From Polaribacter marinaquae (GTDB lineage: Bacteria > Bacteroidota > Bacteroidia > Flavobacteriales > Flavobacteriaceae): a DNA stretch of 64,000 nucleotides. Under the pieces are notes generated by a model. The model did not search any database. It was not told the DNA's origin and was given only the letters and a program-made list of their open reading frames with translations. The stretch lies in the NCBI RefSeq assembly GCF_038019025.1, contig NZ_CP150496.1:2682001-2746000 (forward strand). The letters run 5' to 3'. Below, piece after piece: positions 10,656-18,957 of the stretch (positions are counted from its first letter, which is position 1; every line of letters begins with the position of its first letter). The position numbers and the translations under genes are program-made.

Positions 10656-10853
10656 AAGGCAATAGGTCAGACTACTTTTAATAACTCACATGAAAAGTAT
10701 TTGAGTAGAAGTGAAACTGCAAAATTACTTCATGTAACAGAGGTAACTCTTAATAATTGGGAAAAGAAAAATATACTTGTTCCGAGTAGAATGGGTAGAC
10801 GTGTCTTATATAAAGAGGCTGAAGTTTTGGAGAGATTGGACCATGCTGCTTAA
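10656..10853 (+). pseudogene. Remnant of an excisionase/HTH_17-type DNA-binding protein
   Basis: The frame opens after an in-frame stop (TAG 10653-10655) and encodes 65 residues. It contains a clear helix-turn-helix of the MerR/excisionase kind: YLSRSETAKLLHVTEVTL, then NNWEKKNILVP and GRRVLYKEAEV, ending in TAA. No ATG or GTG precedes the domain. The only usual start is TTG at 10701, inside the first helix, which would remove its first residue. Family members normally carry 30-60 residues before the domain; here that region is interrupted by a stop (ATG TTA TAG at 10647). I therefore call it a decayed gene. A short TTG-started protein of 50 residues is possible. It lies on the 3' side of tRNA-Phe, the usual position for integrative elements. 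Confidence 0.6.
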
Positions 10854-10923
10854 TTAAAGTATAACAGTATAAATGTTATGTAATGTTACAGACTGCGCAC
10901 ACCTTTGAGCACACCCTAAAAAC

Positions 10924-10963
10924 CAAAAAACCCGTAAATCATTGTTTATAAATGAGTTACGGG
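10924..10963 (-). terminator. Terminator of tRNA-Phe
   Basis: Read on the minus strand, CCCGTAACTCATT and AATGATTTACGGG form a long stem with two internal mismatches. It is followed by six T and begins about 10 bases after the tRNA 3' end. Confidence 0.75.
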
Positions 10964-10972
10964 ATAATTTTG

Positions 10973-11045
10973 TGGTACCTCCAGGAATCGAACCAGGGAC
11001 ACAAGGATTTTCAGTCCTTTGCTCTACCAACTGAGCTAAGGTACC
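10973..11045 (-). tRNA. tRNA-Phe (anticodon GAA)
   Basis: The minus strand folds as a 73-nt tRNA. The acceptor stem is GGTACCT/AGGTACC with discriminator A, the D arm reads AGCTCAGTTGGTAGAGC, the anticodon arm is AAGGACTGAAAATCCTT with anticodon GAA, and the T arm carries GGTTCGATTCC. The 3' CCA is not encoded. The TATATTTG at 11062-11069 (minus) is a plausible -7 element. Confidence 0.96.
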
Positions 11046-11061
11046 ATTGCCTTAGCGGATG

Positions 11062-11069
11062 CAAATATA
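11062..11069 (-). promoter_or_regulatory. Candidate -7 element of tRNA-Phe
   Basis: Read on the minus strand this is TATATTTG, matching the Bacteroidota -7 consensus TAnnTTTG, about 17 bases upstream of the tRNA 5' end. No clear -33 TTG is seen. Confidence 0.5.
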
Positions 11070-11133
11070 TAATGTTTTTTGATATCTCCTAATCTTTTTT
11101 CGAAAAAAAAGTAAAAAAAAATTATTTTTTATC

Positions 11134-11141
11134 TAAATTTG
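11134..11141 (+). promoter_or_regulatory. Candidate -7 element of the coaX operon, very close to the start codon
   Basis: TAAATTTG fits the TAnnTTTG consensus exactly, yet ends only 4 bases before the coaX ATG. Transcription starting the usual few bases downstream would give a leaderless or almost leaderless mRNA. Confidence 0.5.
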
Positions 11142-11145
11142 AATC

Positions 11146-11874
11146 ATGAATCTAACAATTGATGTAGGAAATACAAGGGTTAAGTCTGCTGTTTTTGAGG
11201 GAGATAAATTAATAAATCTTTATGTTTTTGATAAAAGAAAAATTATTTCAGAAATTAGAAAAATTTTAAAAGAACATTCAATTTCGCAGGCAATCATTTC
11301 AAATGTTGCTTCTATTTCAGAAAAAAAGATGTTGCAGCTTCATAAATTAGTAGATTTAGAAGTGGTTTCATCAGCAACAAAAGTTCCTTTTAAGAATTTG
11401 TACAAAACGCCACATACTTTAGGTGTAGATAGAATTGCACTAGTTGCAGGTGCAGTTCAACAATTTCCGAATAAAAATGTTTTAGTAATAGATGCGGGTA
11501 CATGTATTACTTTTGATTTTGTGAATTCTGAAGCAGAGTATCTGGGTGGAGCAATTTCTTTGGGAATAAAAATGCGTTACAAAGCATTAAACAAGTTTAC
11601 TGCAAATTTACCTTTATTAGAAACATTAGAATTAGAAAATCTTATTGGTAAAAATACAAAAGAAAGTATAATTTCTGGTGTTTTAAATGGTGTAGTGAAA
11701 GAGTTACAAGGAATAATTGATAGCTATGAGCAAAAATTTGCAAATTTAACAATAGTTTTAACGGGAGGAGACACAAATTTCTTGTCAAAACAATTTAAAA
11801 GTAGCATATTTGCCAATCAAAATTTTCTCCTACAAGGATTAAATGAAATATTGAAATTTAAGGAACACAAATGA
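11146..11874 (+). CDS. coaX: Type III pantothenate kinase
   Basis: It phosphorylates pantothenate with ATP, the first step of coenzyme A synthesis in the cytoplasm. The 242 residues show the ASKHA-fold motifs of CoaX: IDVGNTRVKSAVF at the N-terminus (phosphate 1), LGVDRIALVAGA in the middle, VIDAGTCITFDFV (phosphate 2), and GGAISLGIKMRYKAL. Length and motif order are normal for the family. It is the first gene of an operon; its stop overlaps the next start (ATGA). Confidence 0.95.
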   Translation: MNLTIDVGNTRVKSAVFEGDKLINLYVFDKRKIISEIRKILKEHSISQAIISNVASISEKKMLQLHKLVDLEVVSSATKVPFKNLYKTPHTLGVDRIALVAGAVQQFPNKNVLVIDAGTCITFDFVNSEAEYLGGAISLGIKMRYKALNKFTANLPLLETLELENLIGKNTKESIISGVLNGVVKELQGIIDSYEQKFANLTIVLTGGDTNFLSKQFKSSIFANQNFLLQGLNEILKFKEHK

Positions 11875-13169
11875 TTAGAAAGATTTTAACGGTTTTTTTA
11901 CTGATAACATCGGCAACATTATTAGCTCAAAGAACTAGTTCTTCTCCATATTCTTTTTTTGGAATTGGTGAGCAGTATACGCCAAGAACAGTTGAAAACG
12001 CAACAATGGGAGGAATAGGAGTTTCTTTTAACCATTATAAATATTTAAACTTTACAAATCCCGCAGCAAATGCTTTTCTAAGGCAAACTACTTATGCAAT
12101 CGGATTTTTAAACAACGATTTAACGGTAAAATCTGCAGATGCTAAGCAAAGCTCTACATCTACAAGTTTAAATTACATTGCTTTAGGTGTGCCTATTGGA
12201 AGTAAAGCTGGTTTTTCTGTTGGTTTACAACCAGTATCTTCAGTTGGTTATTCTCTTTCAAATAGCGAATTTGACGCAAATGGTGATATATCTGCAATAA
12301 CTTTATATTCAGGTGAAGGTGGTGTTAATAGATTATACGGAAGTTTTGGTATTAAATTAACTAAAGAGATTGCCTTAGGTATCGAAGCTGATTATAGCTT
12401 TGGAAATATAGAAAATAGTATTACAAACCAAAGAGCAGATGTTAGTTTAGCAACAAAATATAAAGAAACAAGCATTGTTAGAGGTGGTACTGTTACTTTA
12501 GGGTCACAATATCAAAAATTCTTGAAAAACGATACTTATTTAAATGCAGGAGCAACTTTTAAGTTAGGTAATGATTTAAAAACGTATGGTAACGAGTATT
12601 TATATTCTTTAACACTTTCTGGTGCAGGTATAGATATTCCTAGAGATACACTTTCTAGCAGTTCTACGAATGGTAGATATAAAATGCCTTTAAAATCTAT
12701 CTTAGGAGTAAGTGTAGGTAAATATGATAAATGGCATGTTGGTGTAGAATATCAAAATCAAGATGCTATACAACCAGAAGGTTTTATCAATAATACAAAC
12801 AATTCTTTTAAATACGAATCTTCTAACAGAGTATCTTTAGGAGGTTATTACATACCAAAAGTAAATTCTATTTCTAGTTACTGGGATAGAGTTACTTACA
12901 GGGCTGGATTAAGATACGAAAACATAGGATTAGCGATTGACGGATCTGGTTCTGGAACAAATTATACCTCAATTAACGACTTTGGCATGTCTTTTGGTTT
13001 AGGTTTACCACTGAAACAATTATCTAACGTTAATTTAGGTTTCGAATATGGTAAAAGAGGTACAACCACAAACAACCTAGTTCAAGAGAATTACTTTAAT
13101 TTTAGACTTAGTTTGTCATTGACAGCTTCCGGAGCTCAAAGTTGGTTCAGAAAAAGAAAGATTGATTAA
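11871..13169 (+). CDS. Putative outer-membrane beta-barrel protein, function unknown
   Basis: The 432 residues begin with a signal peptide (IRKILTVFLLITSATLLAQ). A mature N-terminus rich in Ser/Pro/Gly (SSPYSFFGIGEQYTPRTVEN) and alternating beta-strand segments follow, with aromatic residues throughout. I recognise the SPYSFFGIG start as typical of a Flavobacteriia outer-membrane family without assigned function. It overlaps coaX by 4 bases, so it is translationally coupled, and it precedes a TPR protein and lptC. Inference: a role in outer-membrane assembly or maintenance is possible from context. No catalytic motif is visible. Confidence 0.7.
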   Translation: MIRKILTVFLLITSATLLAQRTSSSPYSFFGIGEQYTPRTVENATMGGIGVSFNHYKYLNFTNPAANAFLRQTTYAIGFLNNDLTVKSADAKQSSTSTSLNYIALGVPIGSKAGFSVGLQPVSSVGYSLSNSEFDANGDISAITLYSGEGGVNRLYGSFGIKLTKEIALGIEADYSFGNIENSITNQRADVSLATKYKETSIVRGGTVTLGSQYQKFLKNDTYLNAGATFKLGNDLKTYGNEYLYSLTLSGAGIDIPRDTLSSSSTNGRYKMPLKSILGVSVGKYDKWHVGVEYQNQDAIQPEGFINNTNNSFKYESSNRVSLGGYYIPKVNSISSYWDRVTYRAGLRYENIGLAIDGSGSGTNYTSINDFGMSFGLGLPLKQLSNVNLGFEYGKRGTTTNNLVQENYFNFRLSLSLTASGAQSWFRKRKID

Positions 13170-13189
13170 TTTATAAAACAACTATTAAA

Positions 13190-14521
13190 ATGAAGAAAAT
13201 TACGTTTTTATTAGCTGCAATGTTATTTATAACTACAGTAAAAACAAATGCACAGGTATCAAAAACAGATTGTGAAATTAAATACAATCTTTTTAGCGGA
13301 GACTATAAGTCTAAAAAATACGATGATGCTTATACAAATTGGATATTTTTATTAGATAATTGTAAAGATTTATCTGTAAATATCTATAAATTAGGTTCAA
13401 ACTTAGCAGAAGATGTTAGAAAAGATCCTGTTTTAGCAAAAAGAGTATACGAACAAAGGTTAGAAGTTTTTCCTAACTCTAATCCAGCAAAAGTACATAG
13501 TGATTATGCATCTTATTTATACAAAAATAAGTTAGCAGATGATAACACTATATTCTCAATATTAGAAAAAGCATACAAGATTGATCCTACTAAAATGGGA
13601 GTTAAAAATTTATATCTTTATTTTCAAGGTGTAACAGATAGAAATAAAGATGCTAACCCTCAATTAGTATTTGATACTTATGATAATGTATTAGAAAATG
13701 TAAATATTAAATTAGAGGGATACGCTAAGAAATTAGTTGAATTAAGAAAGGATTCTGTTAATTTAGATAAAAGAGGTTTAGGAAGATTAAGAGCGTACAA
13801 AATAAATTCTAAGGCTTTAGGTACTGTTGAAGGTGGATTGGATAATATTATTTCTGAAATAGCTACTTGTGAACGTTTAATCCCTTTATATCAAAGAGAT
13901 TTTGAAGCAAATAAAACAGATGCAGTTTGGTTAAAAAGAGCGGTTTCTAGAATGTTTAATAAAGGATGCCAAACTGATCCACTATTCGAAAAGTTAGTTA
14001 GAGCTTACGCAGAAGCATCTCCTTCACCAGAAGCATATTCTTTCTTAGCTAACGTTTTAGAAGATAATGGCGATTCTGCAGGAGCAAATGATATGAGAGA
14101 AAAATCTTTTAGCTTAGAAACAGATCCATTAAAGAAAGCAAAGTATAAATTAAAGTTTGCACAAGCAGCAAGAGATAGAGGTCAATTAAGTAAAGCTAGA
14201 AGTTTAGCTAGAGAGGCAATTAAATTTAATCCTAACTTTGGTAGAGCATATTTATTTATCGCAACTTTATACCAATCTAGTGTAAATAATTGTGGAGAAA
14301 ACTTATTCGAAAAAAGAATGGTTTATGTAGCAGCATTAAATATGGCTAGAAAAGCATCTTCTGTAGATCCAAGTATATCTTCTAGAGCTAGAAAGTATAT
14401 CAGCATTTATAGACAAAATGTACCAAGTCAAAAAGATATTTTTAACGCAACTGCAACTCCAGGAGGAAAGTTTACAATTAAATGTTGGATTGGAGAAACT
14501 GTAAGAATACCTAATAAATAG
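13190..14521 (+). CDS. Periplasmic tetratricopeptide-repeat protein
   Basis: The 443 residues start with a signal peptide (KKITFLLAAMLFITTVKTNAQ). Helical TPR-like units follow, clearest in residues about 275-380 (SPEAYSFLANVLEDNGD, KAKYKLKFAQAARDRGQLSKA, FNPNFGRAYLFIATLYQSS). Several Cys residues are present (DCEIKYN, LLDNCKD, CGENLF). TPR arrays mediate protein-protein contacts. The gene lies 20 bases after the barrel gene and 5 bases before lptC, inside one operon. Specific partners are not evident from the sequence. Confidence 0.8.
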   Translation: MKKITFLLAAMLFITTVKTNAQVSKTDCEIKYNLFSGDYKSKKYDDAYTNWIFLLDNCKDLSVNIYKLGSNLAEDVRKDPVLAKRVYEQRLEVFPNSNPAKVHSDYASYLYKNKLADDNTIFSILEKAYKIDPTKMGVKNLYLYFQGVTDRNKDANPQLVFDTYDNVLENVNIKLEGYAKKLVELRKDSVNLDKRGLGRLRAYKINSKALGTVEGGLDNIISEIATCERLIPLYQRDFEANKTDAVWLKRAVSRMFNKGCQTDPLFEKLVRAYAEASPSPEAYSFLANVLEDNGDSAGANDMREKSFSLETDPLKKAKYKLKFAQAARDRGQLSKARSLAREAIKFNPNFGRAYLFIATLYQSSVNNCGENLFEKRMVYVAALNMARKASSVDPSISSRARKYISIYRQNVPSQKDIFNATATPGGKFTIKCWIGETVRIPNK

Positions 14522-14526
14522 TTTTT

Positions 14527-15093
14527 TTGAAAAACTACATACAAATATTATTTAAAAGCATTACTGTAATTTGTTTTACAGTAATGCTTTTTTCATGCTC
14601 TAATTCTACAGAAGAAGTTCGTATTTTTTTAGAAGAAAAAAACTTGCCAATTGGTAAGGCAAAAGATGCTTTTCATGTTTACAAAGACTCTGGTAGAATA
14701 ACATCTAAATTAATTACGCCTTTATTGTTAGATTTTAGCAATCGTCAAAATCATCCTTATAATGAGTTTCCTAAAGGGATAAAAATTATTAACTTTGAAA
14801 ACAAAGGAAAAGATTCTGTTACAATTATAGGTGATTATGCATTATCTTACGCTAAAACAGAAGTTTCGGAAATTAAAGGAAATGTTGTTGTGTTAAATCA
14901 TACAGAACAATCTAGATTAGAAACAGAACAATTATTTTGGGATCAGAAAACAGGTTATTTTGTTTCAGAAAAGCCTTTTACAATGTTTAAAGAAAAAGAT
15001 ACCATTACAGGTGTTGGTTTCGAGTGTAAAGAAGATTTAAGTAAATATATAGCCAAAACAACTATCGGTAAAATCGATACTAAAGAAGAATAA
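14527..15093 (+). CDS. lptC: LPS export protein LptC
   Basis: The likely TTG start gives 188 residues, with an N-terminal hydrophobic segment (about 6-22) ending in FSCSNS, a possible lipobox. The body matches the LptC pattern for Bacteroidota: a membrane-anchored beta-jellyroll with LPIGKAKDAFHVYKDSGR and a late strand region TEQLFWDQKTGYFVSEKPF, which is characteristic. LptC links the inner-membrane LptFGB complex to LptA in lipopolysaccharide transport. It starts 5 bases after the TPR gene, and upstream ATG codons are absent. The neighbouring envelope genes fit the role. Confidence 0.82.
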   Translation: MKNYIQILFKSITVICFTVMLFSCSNSTEEVRIFLEEKNLPIGKAKDAFHVYKDSGRITSKLITPLLLDFSNRQNHPYNEFPKGIKIINFENKGKDSVTIIGDYALSYAKTEVSEIKGNVVVLNHTEQSRLETEQLFWDQKTGYFVSEKPFTMFKEKDTITGVGFECKEDLSKYIAKTTIGKIDTKEE

Positions 15094-15099
15094 TATATT

Positions 15100-15300
15100 A
15101 TGAATAAGCTTTGGAAATTTTTTCAGTACGGATATTTAATAGTTGCATTTATTTGCTTAGTAGAAGGTATTGTAAGATGGAACTCTGAAAGAAGTAGATC
15201 TTATTTGTTTTTAGGTTTTGCATTAATGATTACCTTAGTATTCTTTTTTAAGAGACATTTTAGAAAAAAAGTACAAAAACGAAACAATCAAAATAAATAG
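15100..15300 (+). CDS. Small two-helix membrane protein, unknown function
   Basis: The 66 residues contain two hydrophobic helices (about 9-25, GYLIVAFICLVEGIV, and about 34-50, YLFLGFALMITLVFFF) and a very basic tail (KRHFRKKVQKRNNQNK). It sits 6 bases after lptC and 14 bases before the CNNM/CBS gene, so it belongs to this operon. The tight spacing supports a real gene. I do not recognise a named family. Confidence 0.75.
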   Translation: MNKLWKFFQYGYLIVAFICLVEGIVRWNSERSRSYLFLGFALMITLVFFFKRHFRKKVQKRNNQNK

Positions 15301-15314
15301 TTTTAGATTTCTTA

Positions 15315-16577
15315 ATGGAAGTAGAACTCATCATTATATTATTGTCAATTATACTTTCCGCATTTTTTTCGGGAATGGAAATTGCATTCGTTTCTGCAAA
15401 TAAACTTCACATAGAATTAGAGAAAAAAAGAGAAGGCTTTATTCCTCAAATTCTAAACAAAATCACTCAAAAATCTTCTAAATTTATTACCACAATGTTG
15501 GTTGGTAATAATATATCCTTAGTAATTTATAGTTACTATATGGGTAGGTTTTTAGTAAGAATTCTGCCGCTAGATGGCTATAATGATTTTTCTATTTTAC
15601 TTATTCAAACCATAATTTCTACAATTATTATTTTAATAACTGCAGAGTTTTTACCAAAAGCAATCTTTAGAATTTATGCAAATGAGGTTCTTAAAATTTT
15701 TGCTTTACCTGCCTATTTTTTCTATGTATTGTTTCATTTTTTCTCTGAGTTTATAACCTTAATTTCAGATTTTTTTCTGAAAGTATTTTTCAAAACAGAT
15801 GCAGATGAACAGCAAGTTGAATTTAGTAAAGAGGAATTAGGAAATTATATTACAGAACAACTAGAAACTGGTACTGATGAAGAATTAGACTCTGAAATAC
15901 AAATTTTTCAAAACGCTTTAGAGTTTCACAATGTAAAGGCAAGAGAAGTTATGGTTCCTAGAACCGAGATTATAGCTGTAGAAATTCACGAAAAAGTATC
16001 AGTATTAAAAAAGATTTTTATCGAGACCGGTTTGTCTAAAGTGCTGGTTTATAAAACATCTATGGATGATGTGATTGGTTATGTAAATGCTTTTGAATTA
16101 TTTAAAAAACCAAGAACTATAAAATCTATTTTACTACCTGTAGAAATTGTACCAGAATCTATGATGATTAATGATATTTTAAATATCTTAATGAAAAAGA
16201 GAAAAAGTATAGCAGTAGTTGTAGATGAATACGGTGGTACTTCTGGAATGATTACTGTAGAAGATATCGTCGAAGAATTGTTTGGCGAAATTGAAGATGA
16301 ACACGATTCTCAAGTGTTTCTAGAAGAAAAAATAAACGATTCAACATTTAATTTTTCTGCAAGATTAGAAGTAGATTATTTAAATGAAGAATACGATTTA
16401 AGCATTCCGAAGTCTGAAGCTTACGAAACTCTAGGTGGTTTTATTATCGAACATACAGAAAGTATACCAGAAGAGAATGAAGTAGTTGATATAGAAGGTT
16501 TCGAGATAAGAATTTTAAATATAAGTGGCGCAAAAATAGACGACGTTTGCTTAAAAATTATCGATACAGAAGATTAG
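15315..16577 (+). CDS. CNNM/CBS-domain membrane protein (CorC/HlyC family)
   Basis: The 420 residues follow the family order. A DUF21/CNNM transmembrane domain spans about 1-150 (LSIILSAFFSGMEIAFVSAN). Two CBS domains lie at about 195-320 (EVMVPRTEIIAVE, KSIAVVVDEYGGTSGMITVEDI). A CorC_HlyC C-terminal domain follows (about 335-415, FSARLEVDYLNEEYDLSIP, ETLGGFIIEH). Relatives are implicated in divalent-cation (Mg/Co) transport or its regulation. The gliding protein GldE has the same architecture, but its usual neighbours are absent here, so I do not use that name. It is the last gene of the coaX-lptC operon. Confidence 0.87.
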   Translation: MEVELIIILLSIILSAFFSGMEIAFVSANKLHIELEKKREGFIPQILNKITQKSSKFITTMLVGNNISLVIYSYYMGRFLVRILPLDGYNDFSILLIQTIISTIIILITAEFLPKAIFRIYANEVLKIFALPAYFFYVLFHFFSEFITLISDFFLKVFFKTDADEQQVEFSKEELGNYITEQLETGTDEELDSEIQIFQNALEFHNVKAREVMVPRTEIIAVEIHEKVSVLKKIFIETGLSKVLVYKTSMDDVIGYVNAFELFKKPRTIKSILLPVEIVPESMMINDILNILMKKRKSIAVVVDEYGGTSGMITVEDIVEELFGEIEDEHDSQVFLEEKINDSTFNFSARLEVDYLNEEYDLSIPKSEAYETLGGFIIEHTESIPEENEVVDIEGFEIRILNISGAKIDDVCLKIIDTED

Positions 16578-16632
16578 TTATTATTACTTACCGCATTACT
16601 TGCTATTTACTGTTTATTTAGTTTAAAATGGG

Positions 16633-16663
16633 TTGCAATATTAAAACCCAAATCGTATATTCG
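16633..16663 (+). promoter_or_regulatory. Promoter of the ppiD-like gene
   Basis: TTG at 16633-16635, a 20-base spacer, and TATATTCG at 16656-16663 match the Bacteroidota -33/-7 pattern (TTG, N19-21, TAnnTTYG), 25 bases before the start codon. Confidence 0.6.
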
Positions 16664-16687
16664 CCCACTGAAAATAAATAAAAACGT

Positions 16688-18811
16688 ATGGCAATTTTAT
16701 CAAAAATTAGAGAACGCTCAATGTTCTTGATTATCATAATTGGTTTAGCACTTTTTGCTTTTGTATTAGATCCTTCTACTTTAGGAGATTTTTTTAATTC
16801 AAGTAAAGTGAATGAAGTAGGAGAAGTGAACGGAGAAGCTATTTCTACACAAGAATTTGCAAAAGAATTAGAGCAATACAAACAACAAACAGGTGGTAGA
16901 GTTTCTGAAATGCAAGCTGCAAAAAATGTTTGGGATAACATTGTAAGAAAAAAAATATATAAAAATCAGTTAAACGAAGCTGGTATTACTGTTGGAGAGC
17001 AAGATGTTTGGAACGAAGTAATCAATTCTCCGTCAGTTCAAAATAATCCGCAGTTTTTAAACGAGGCTGGTTTGTTTGATGAAGGAAAGTTTAAAACATT
17101 CTTAGCAGATACAAAAGCAAACAACGAGCAAATGTGGGCAGCTTGGTCTGGTTATATGAACCAAGTTAAAAATAATGCAGAAACAAATACTTATAATAAG
17201 TTAGTTACTGCTGGTTTAGGTGCTTCATTAAAAGAAGGTGAAACAGAATATTTAATCGAAAATACAAAGTTAAGTGGTAAGTTTGTGTACATACCTTACA
17301 GCAGTATTTCTGATAGTTTGGTTAAAATTAAAAAATCTGAAATTGCATCTTACATTAAAGATAATAAAAGTCAGTTTAAGGTAGAAGCAGCTAGAGATCT
17401 TTCTTATGTAAAATTCAATATTCTTGCTACACCAGAAGATGAAGCTGTAATTAAGCAGAATGTTGCAAGTTTAATTGAAGATTCTTTAGATAGAAACAAC
17501 GATAAAAGATTAGGTTTAAAAAATGCTACTGAATACAAAGAGTTTTTAGAAGAAAATAATTCTGATATTAATTTAGATTTAGGTTATAAATTCAATGCGT
17601 CAGTTAATCAAACAGTAGCCAAAGATATTTTTGCAGGTAAAGAAGGTGATGTTTTTGGTCCTTATAAAGATCAAGGATATTTCAAAATATCTAAAATTAC
17701 AGAAGTTACTAAAATGCCAGATTCTGTAAAAGCTAGTCATATTTTAATACCTTTTGTTGGTTCTCAAGCAGCGCCACAAGATGTTACAAGAACTAAAGAA
17801 GAAGCAAAAATACTTGCAGATAGTTTATTAACTGTTGTTAAAAGAAGAAAAAGTAAGTTTGCCGATTTAGCAAAAGAATTTTCTTCGGATAAAGTTTCTG
17901 GAGAAAAAGGCGGAGACTTAGATTGGTTTAATTACAATAGAATGACACCAGCTTTTAGAGATTTTAGTTTTACAAACAAAAAAGGATCTTTAGGTGTAGT
18001 AGAAACTCCTTTTGGTTACCATGTTGTAAGTGTAGATGATACAAAAAACAATCAAACAGTTTTAAAATTAGCAACATATGGTAAACAAATAGTGCCATCA
18101 GAAGCTACAGAAAATGCTGTTTTTCAAGAAGCAGAACAGTTTGCTTTAGCAATTTCTAAGACAGATGATTATGCTACTTTAGCTAAAGATAAAAATTATA
18201 GCTTAAGATCTGCAGTAGGTTTACAAGTGTTAGATGAAAATGTTCCTGGTTTAGGAAACCAAAGACAAATTGTTTCTTGGGCATTTAGCGGAGATTCTGA
18301 AGTTGGTAGCTTTAAGCGTTTTGATTTAGAAGGTAGTTATGTAGTTGCTGTAGTAACAGCAGAAACCGAAAAAGGTTTAATGCCAGTTGAAAAAGCAATT
18401 AACAGAGTAAGACCAATTTTAACTAATAAAAAGAAAGCGGCTTTAATTTCAGAAAAATTAAACGGAAGTTCTTTAGAAGAAATAGCAAAAGCAAATAATA
18501 CAACTGTAAGAACAGCTACAAATGTAGATCTTAAAAATTCTTCACTTTCTGGTGTAGGAGTAGAGCCTAAGGTAGTTGGTGCAATGTATGGTGCTAAAGA
18601 AAACCAATTATACAAAGGTATAGAAGGTAATAGAGGTGTATTTTCTTTTGAATTAAATAAAAGGGAATTACCAACGGCTTTACCAAATTATGAAGCTAAT
18701 AGAAAAAAGATTGCTGAATCTAGAAAGAGATTAACTTTTAAGATTTACGAAGCAATTAAAAAAGCTAGCGATATAGAAGATAATAGAGCTAACATGTATG
18801 TTTCTAATTAA
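16688..18811 (+). CDS. PpiD/SurA-like peptidyl-prolyl isomerase, periplasmic chaperone
   Basis: The 707 residues begin with a short cytoplasmic part and a membrane anchor (about 12-32, MFLIIIIGLALFAFVLDP). A SurA_N-type chaperone domain follows (about 40-160), then a parvulin rotamase domain (about 343-450: VKASHILIPF, FADLAKEFSSDKVSGEKGGD, TPFGYHVVSV). The long C-terminal region has a second, weaker parvulin-like part. This is the usual PpiD layout. PpiD helps outer-membrane and periplasmic proteins fold as they leave the Sec translocon. It has its own promoter and terminator, so it is probably monocistronic. Confidence 0.9.
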   Translation: MAILSKIRERSMFLIIIIGLALFAFVLDPSTLGDFFNSSKVNEVGEVNGEAISTQEFAKELEQYKQQTGGRVSEMQAAKNVWDNIVRKKIYKNQLNEAGITVGEQDVWNEVINSPSVQNNPQFLNEAGLFDEGKFKTFLADTKANNEQMWAAWSGYMNQVKNNAETNTYNKLVTAGLGASLKEGETEYLIENTKLSGKFVYIPYSSISDSLVKIKKSEIASYIKDNKSQFKVEAARDLSYVKFNILATPEDEAVIKQNVASLIEDSLDRNNDKRLGLKNATEYKEFLEENNSDINLDLGYKFNASVNQTVAKDIFAGKEGDVFGPYKDQGYFKISKITEVTKMPDSVKASHILIPFVGSQAAPQDVTRTKEEAKILADSLLTVVKRRKSKFADLAKEFSSDKVSGEKGGDLDWFNYNRMTPAFRDFSFTNKKGSLGVVETPFGYHVVSVDDTKNNQTVLKLATYGKQIVPSEATENAVFQEAEQFALAISKTDDYATLAKDKNYSLRSAVGLQVLDENVPGLGNQRQIVSWAFSGDSEVGSFKRFDLEGSYVVAVVTAETEKGLMPVEKAINRVRPILTNKKKAALISEKLNGSSLEEIAKANNTTVRTATNVDLKNSSLSGVGVEPKVVGAMYGAKENQLYKGIEGNRGVFSFELNKRELPTALPNYEANRKKIAESRKRLTFKIYEAIKKASDIEDNRANMYVSN

Positions 18812-18836
18812 GAGGAAGTATACTTAGATAATATTA

Positions 18837-18869
18837 AAAACCGTTCAATTAGCTTTGAACGGTTTTTTT
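18837..18869 (+). terminator. Terminator of the ppiD-like gene
   Basis: A perfect 10-bp stem (AACCGTTCAA/TTGAACGGTT) with a 6-nt loop is followed by seven T, about 25 bases after the stop codon. Confidence 0.88.
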
Positions 18870-18896
18870 ATGCTTACTAAATAATAATTTTAAGTA

Positions 18897-18934
18897 CAAA
18901 AAAACACCCTTCTAAAAGTTAAGAAGGGTGTTTT
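18897..18934 (-). terminator. Terminator of rho, also symmetrical for the plus strand
   Basis: A perfect 13-bp inverted repeat (18901-18913 with 18922-18934, core ACACCCTTCT) has an 8-nt loop. On the minus strand it ends in a T run. It separates the convergent ppiD-like gene and rho. Confidence 0.88.
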
Positions 18935-18957
18935 AATTTATTTATAAGTTTTAATTC

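Noticed and set aside
14527-16577. CNNM/CBS protein as gliding protein GldE
   Set aside because: The architecture is shared, but the usual gldD/mutY/ssb context is missing; the lptC neighbourhood points to a general CorC/HlyC member.
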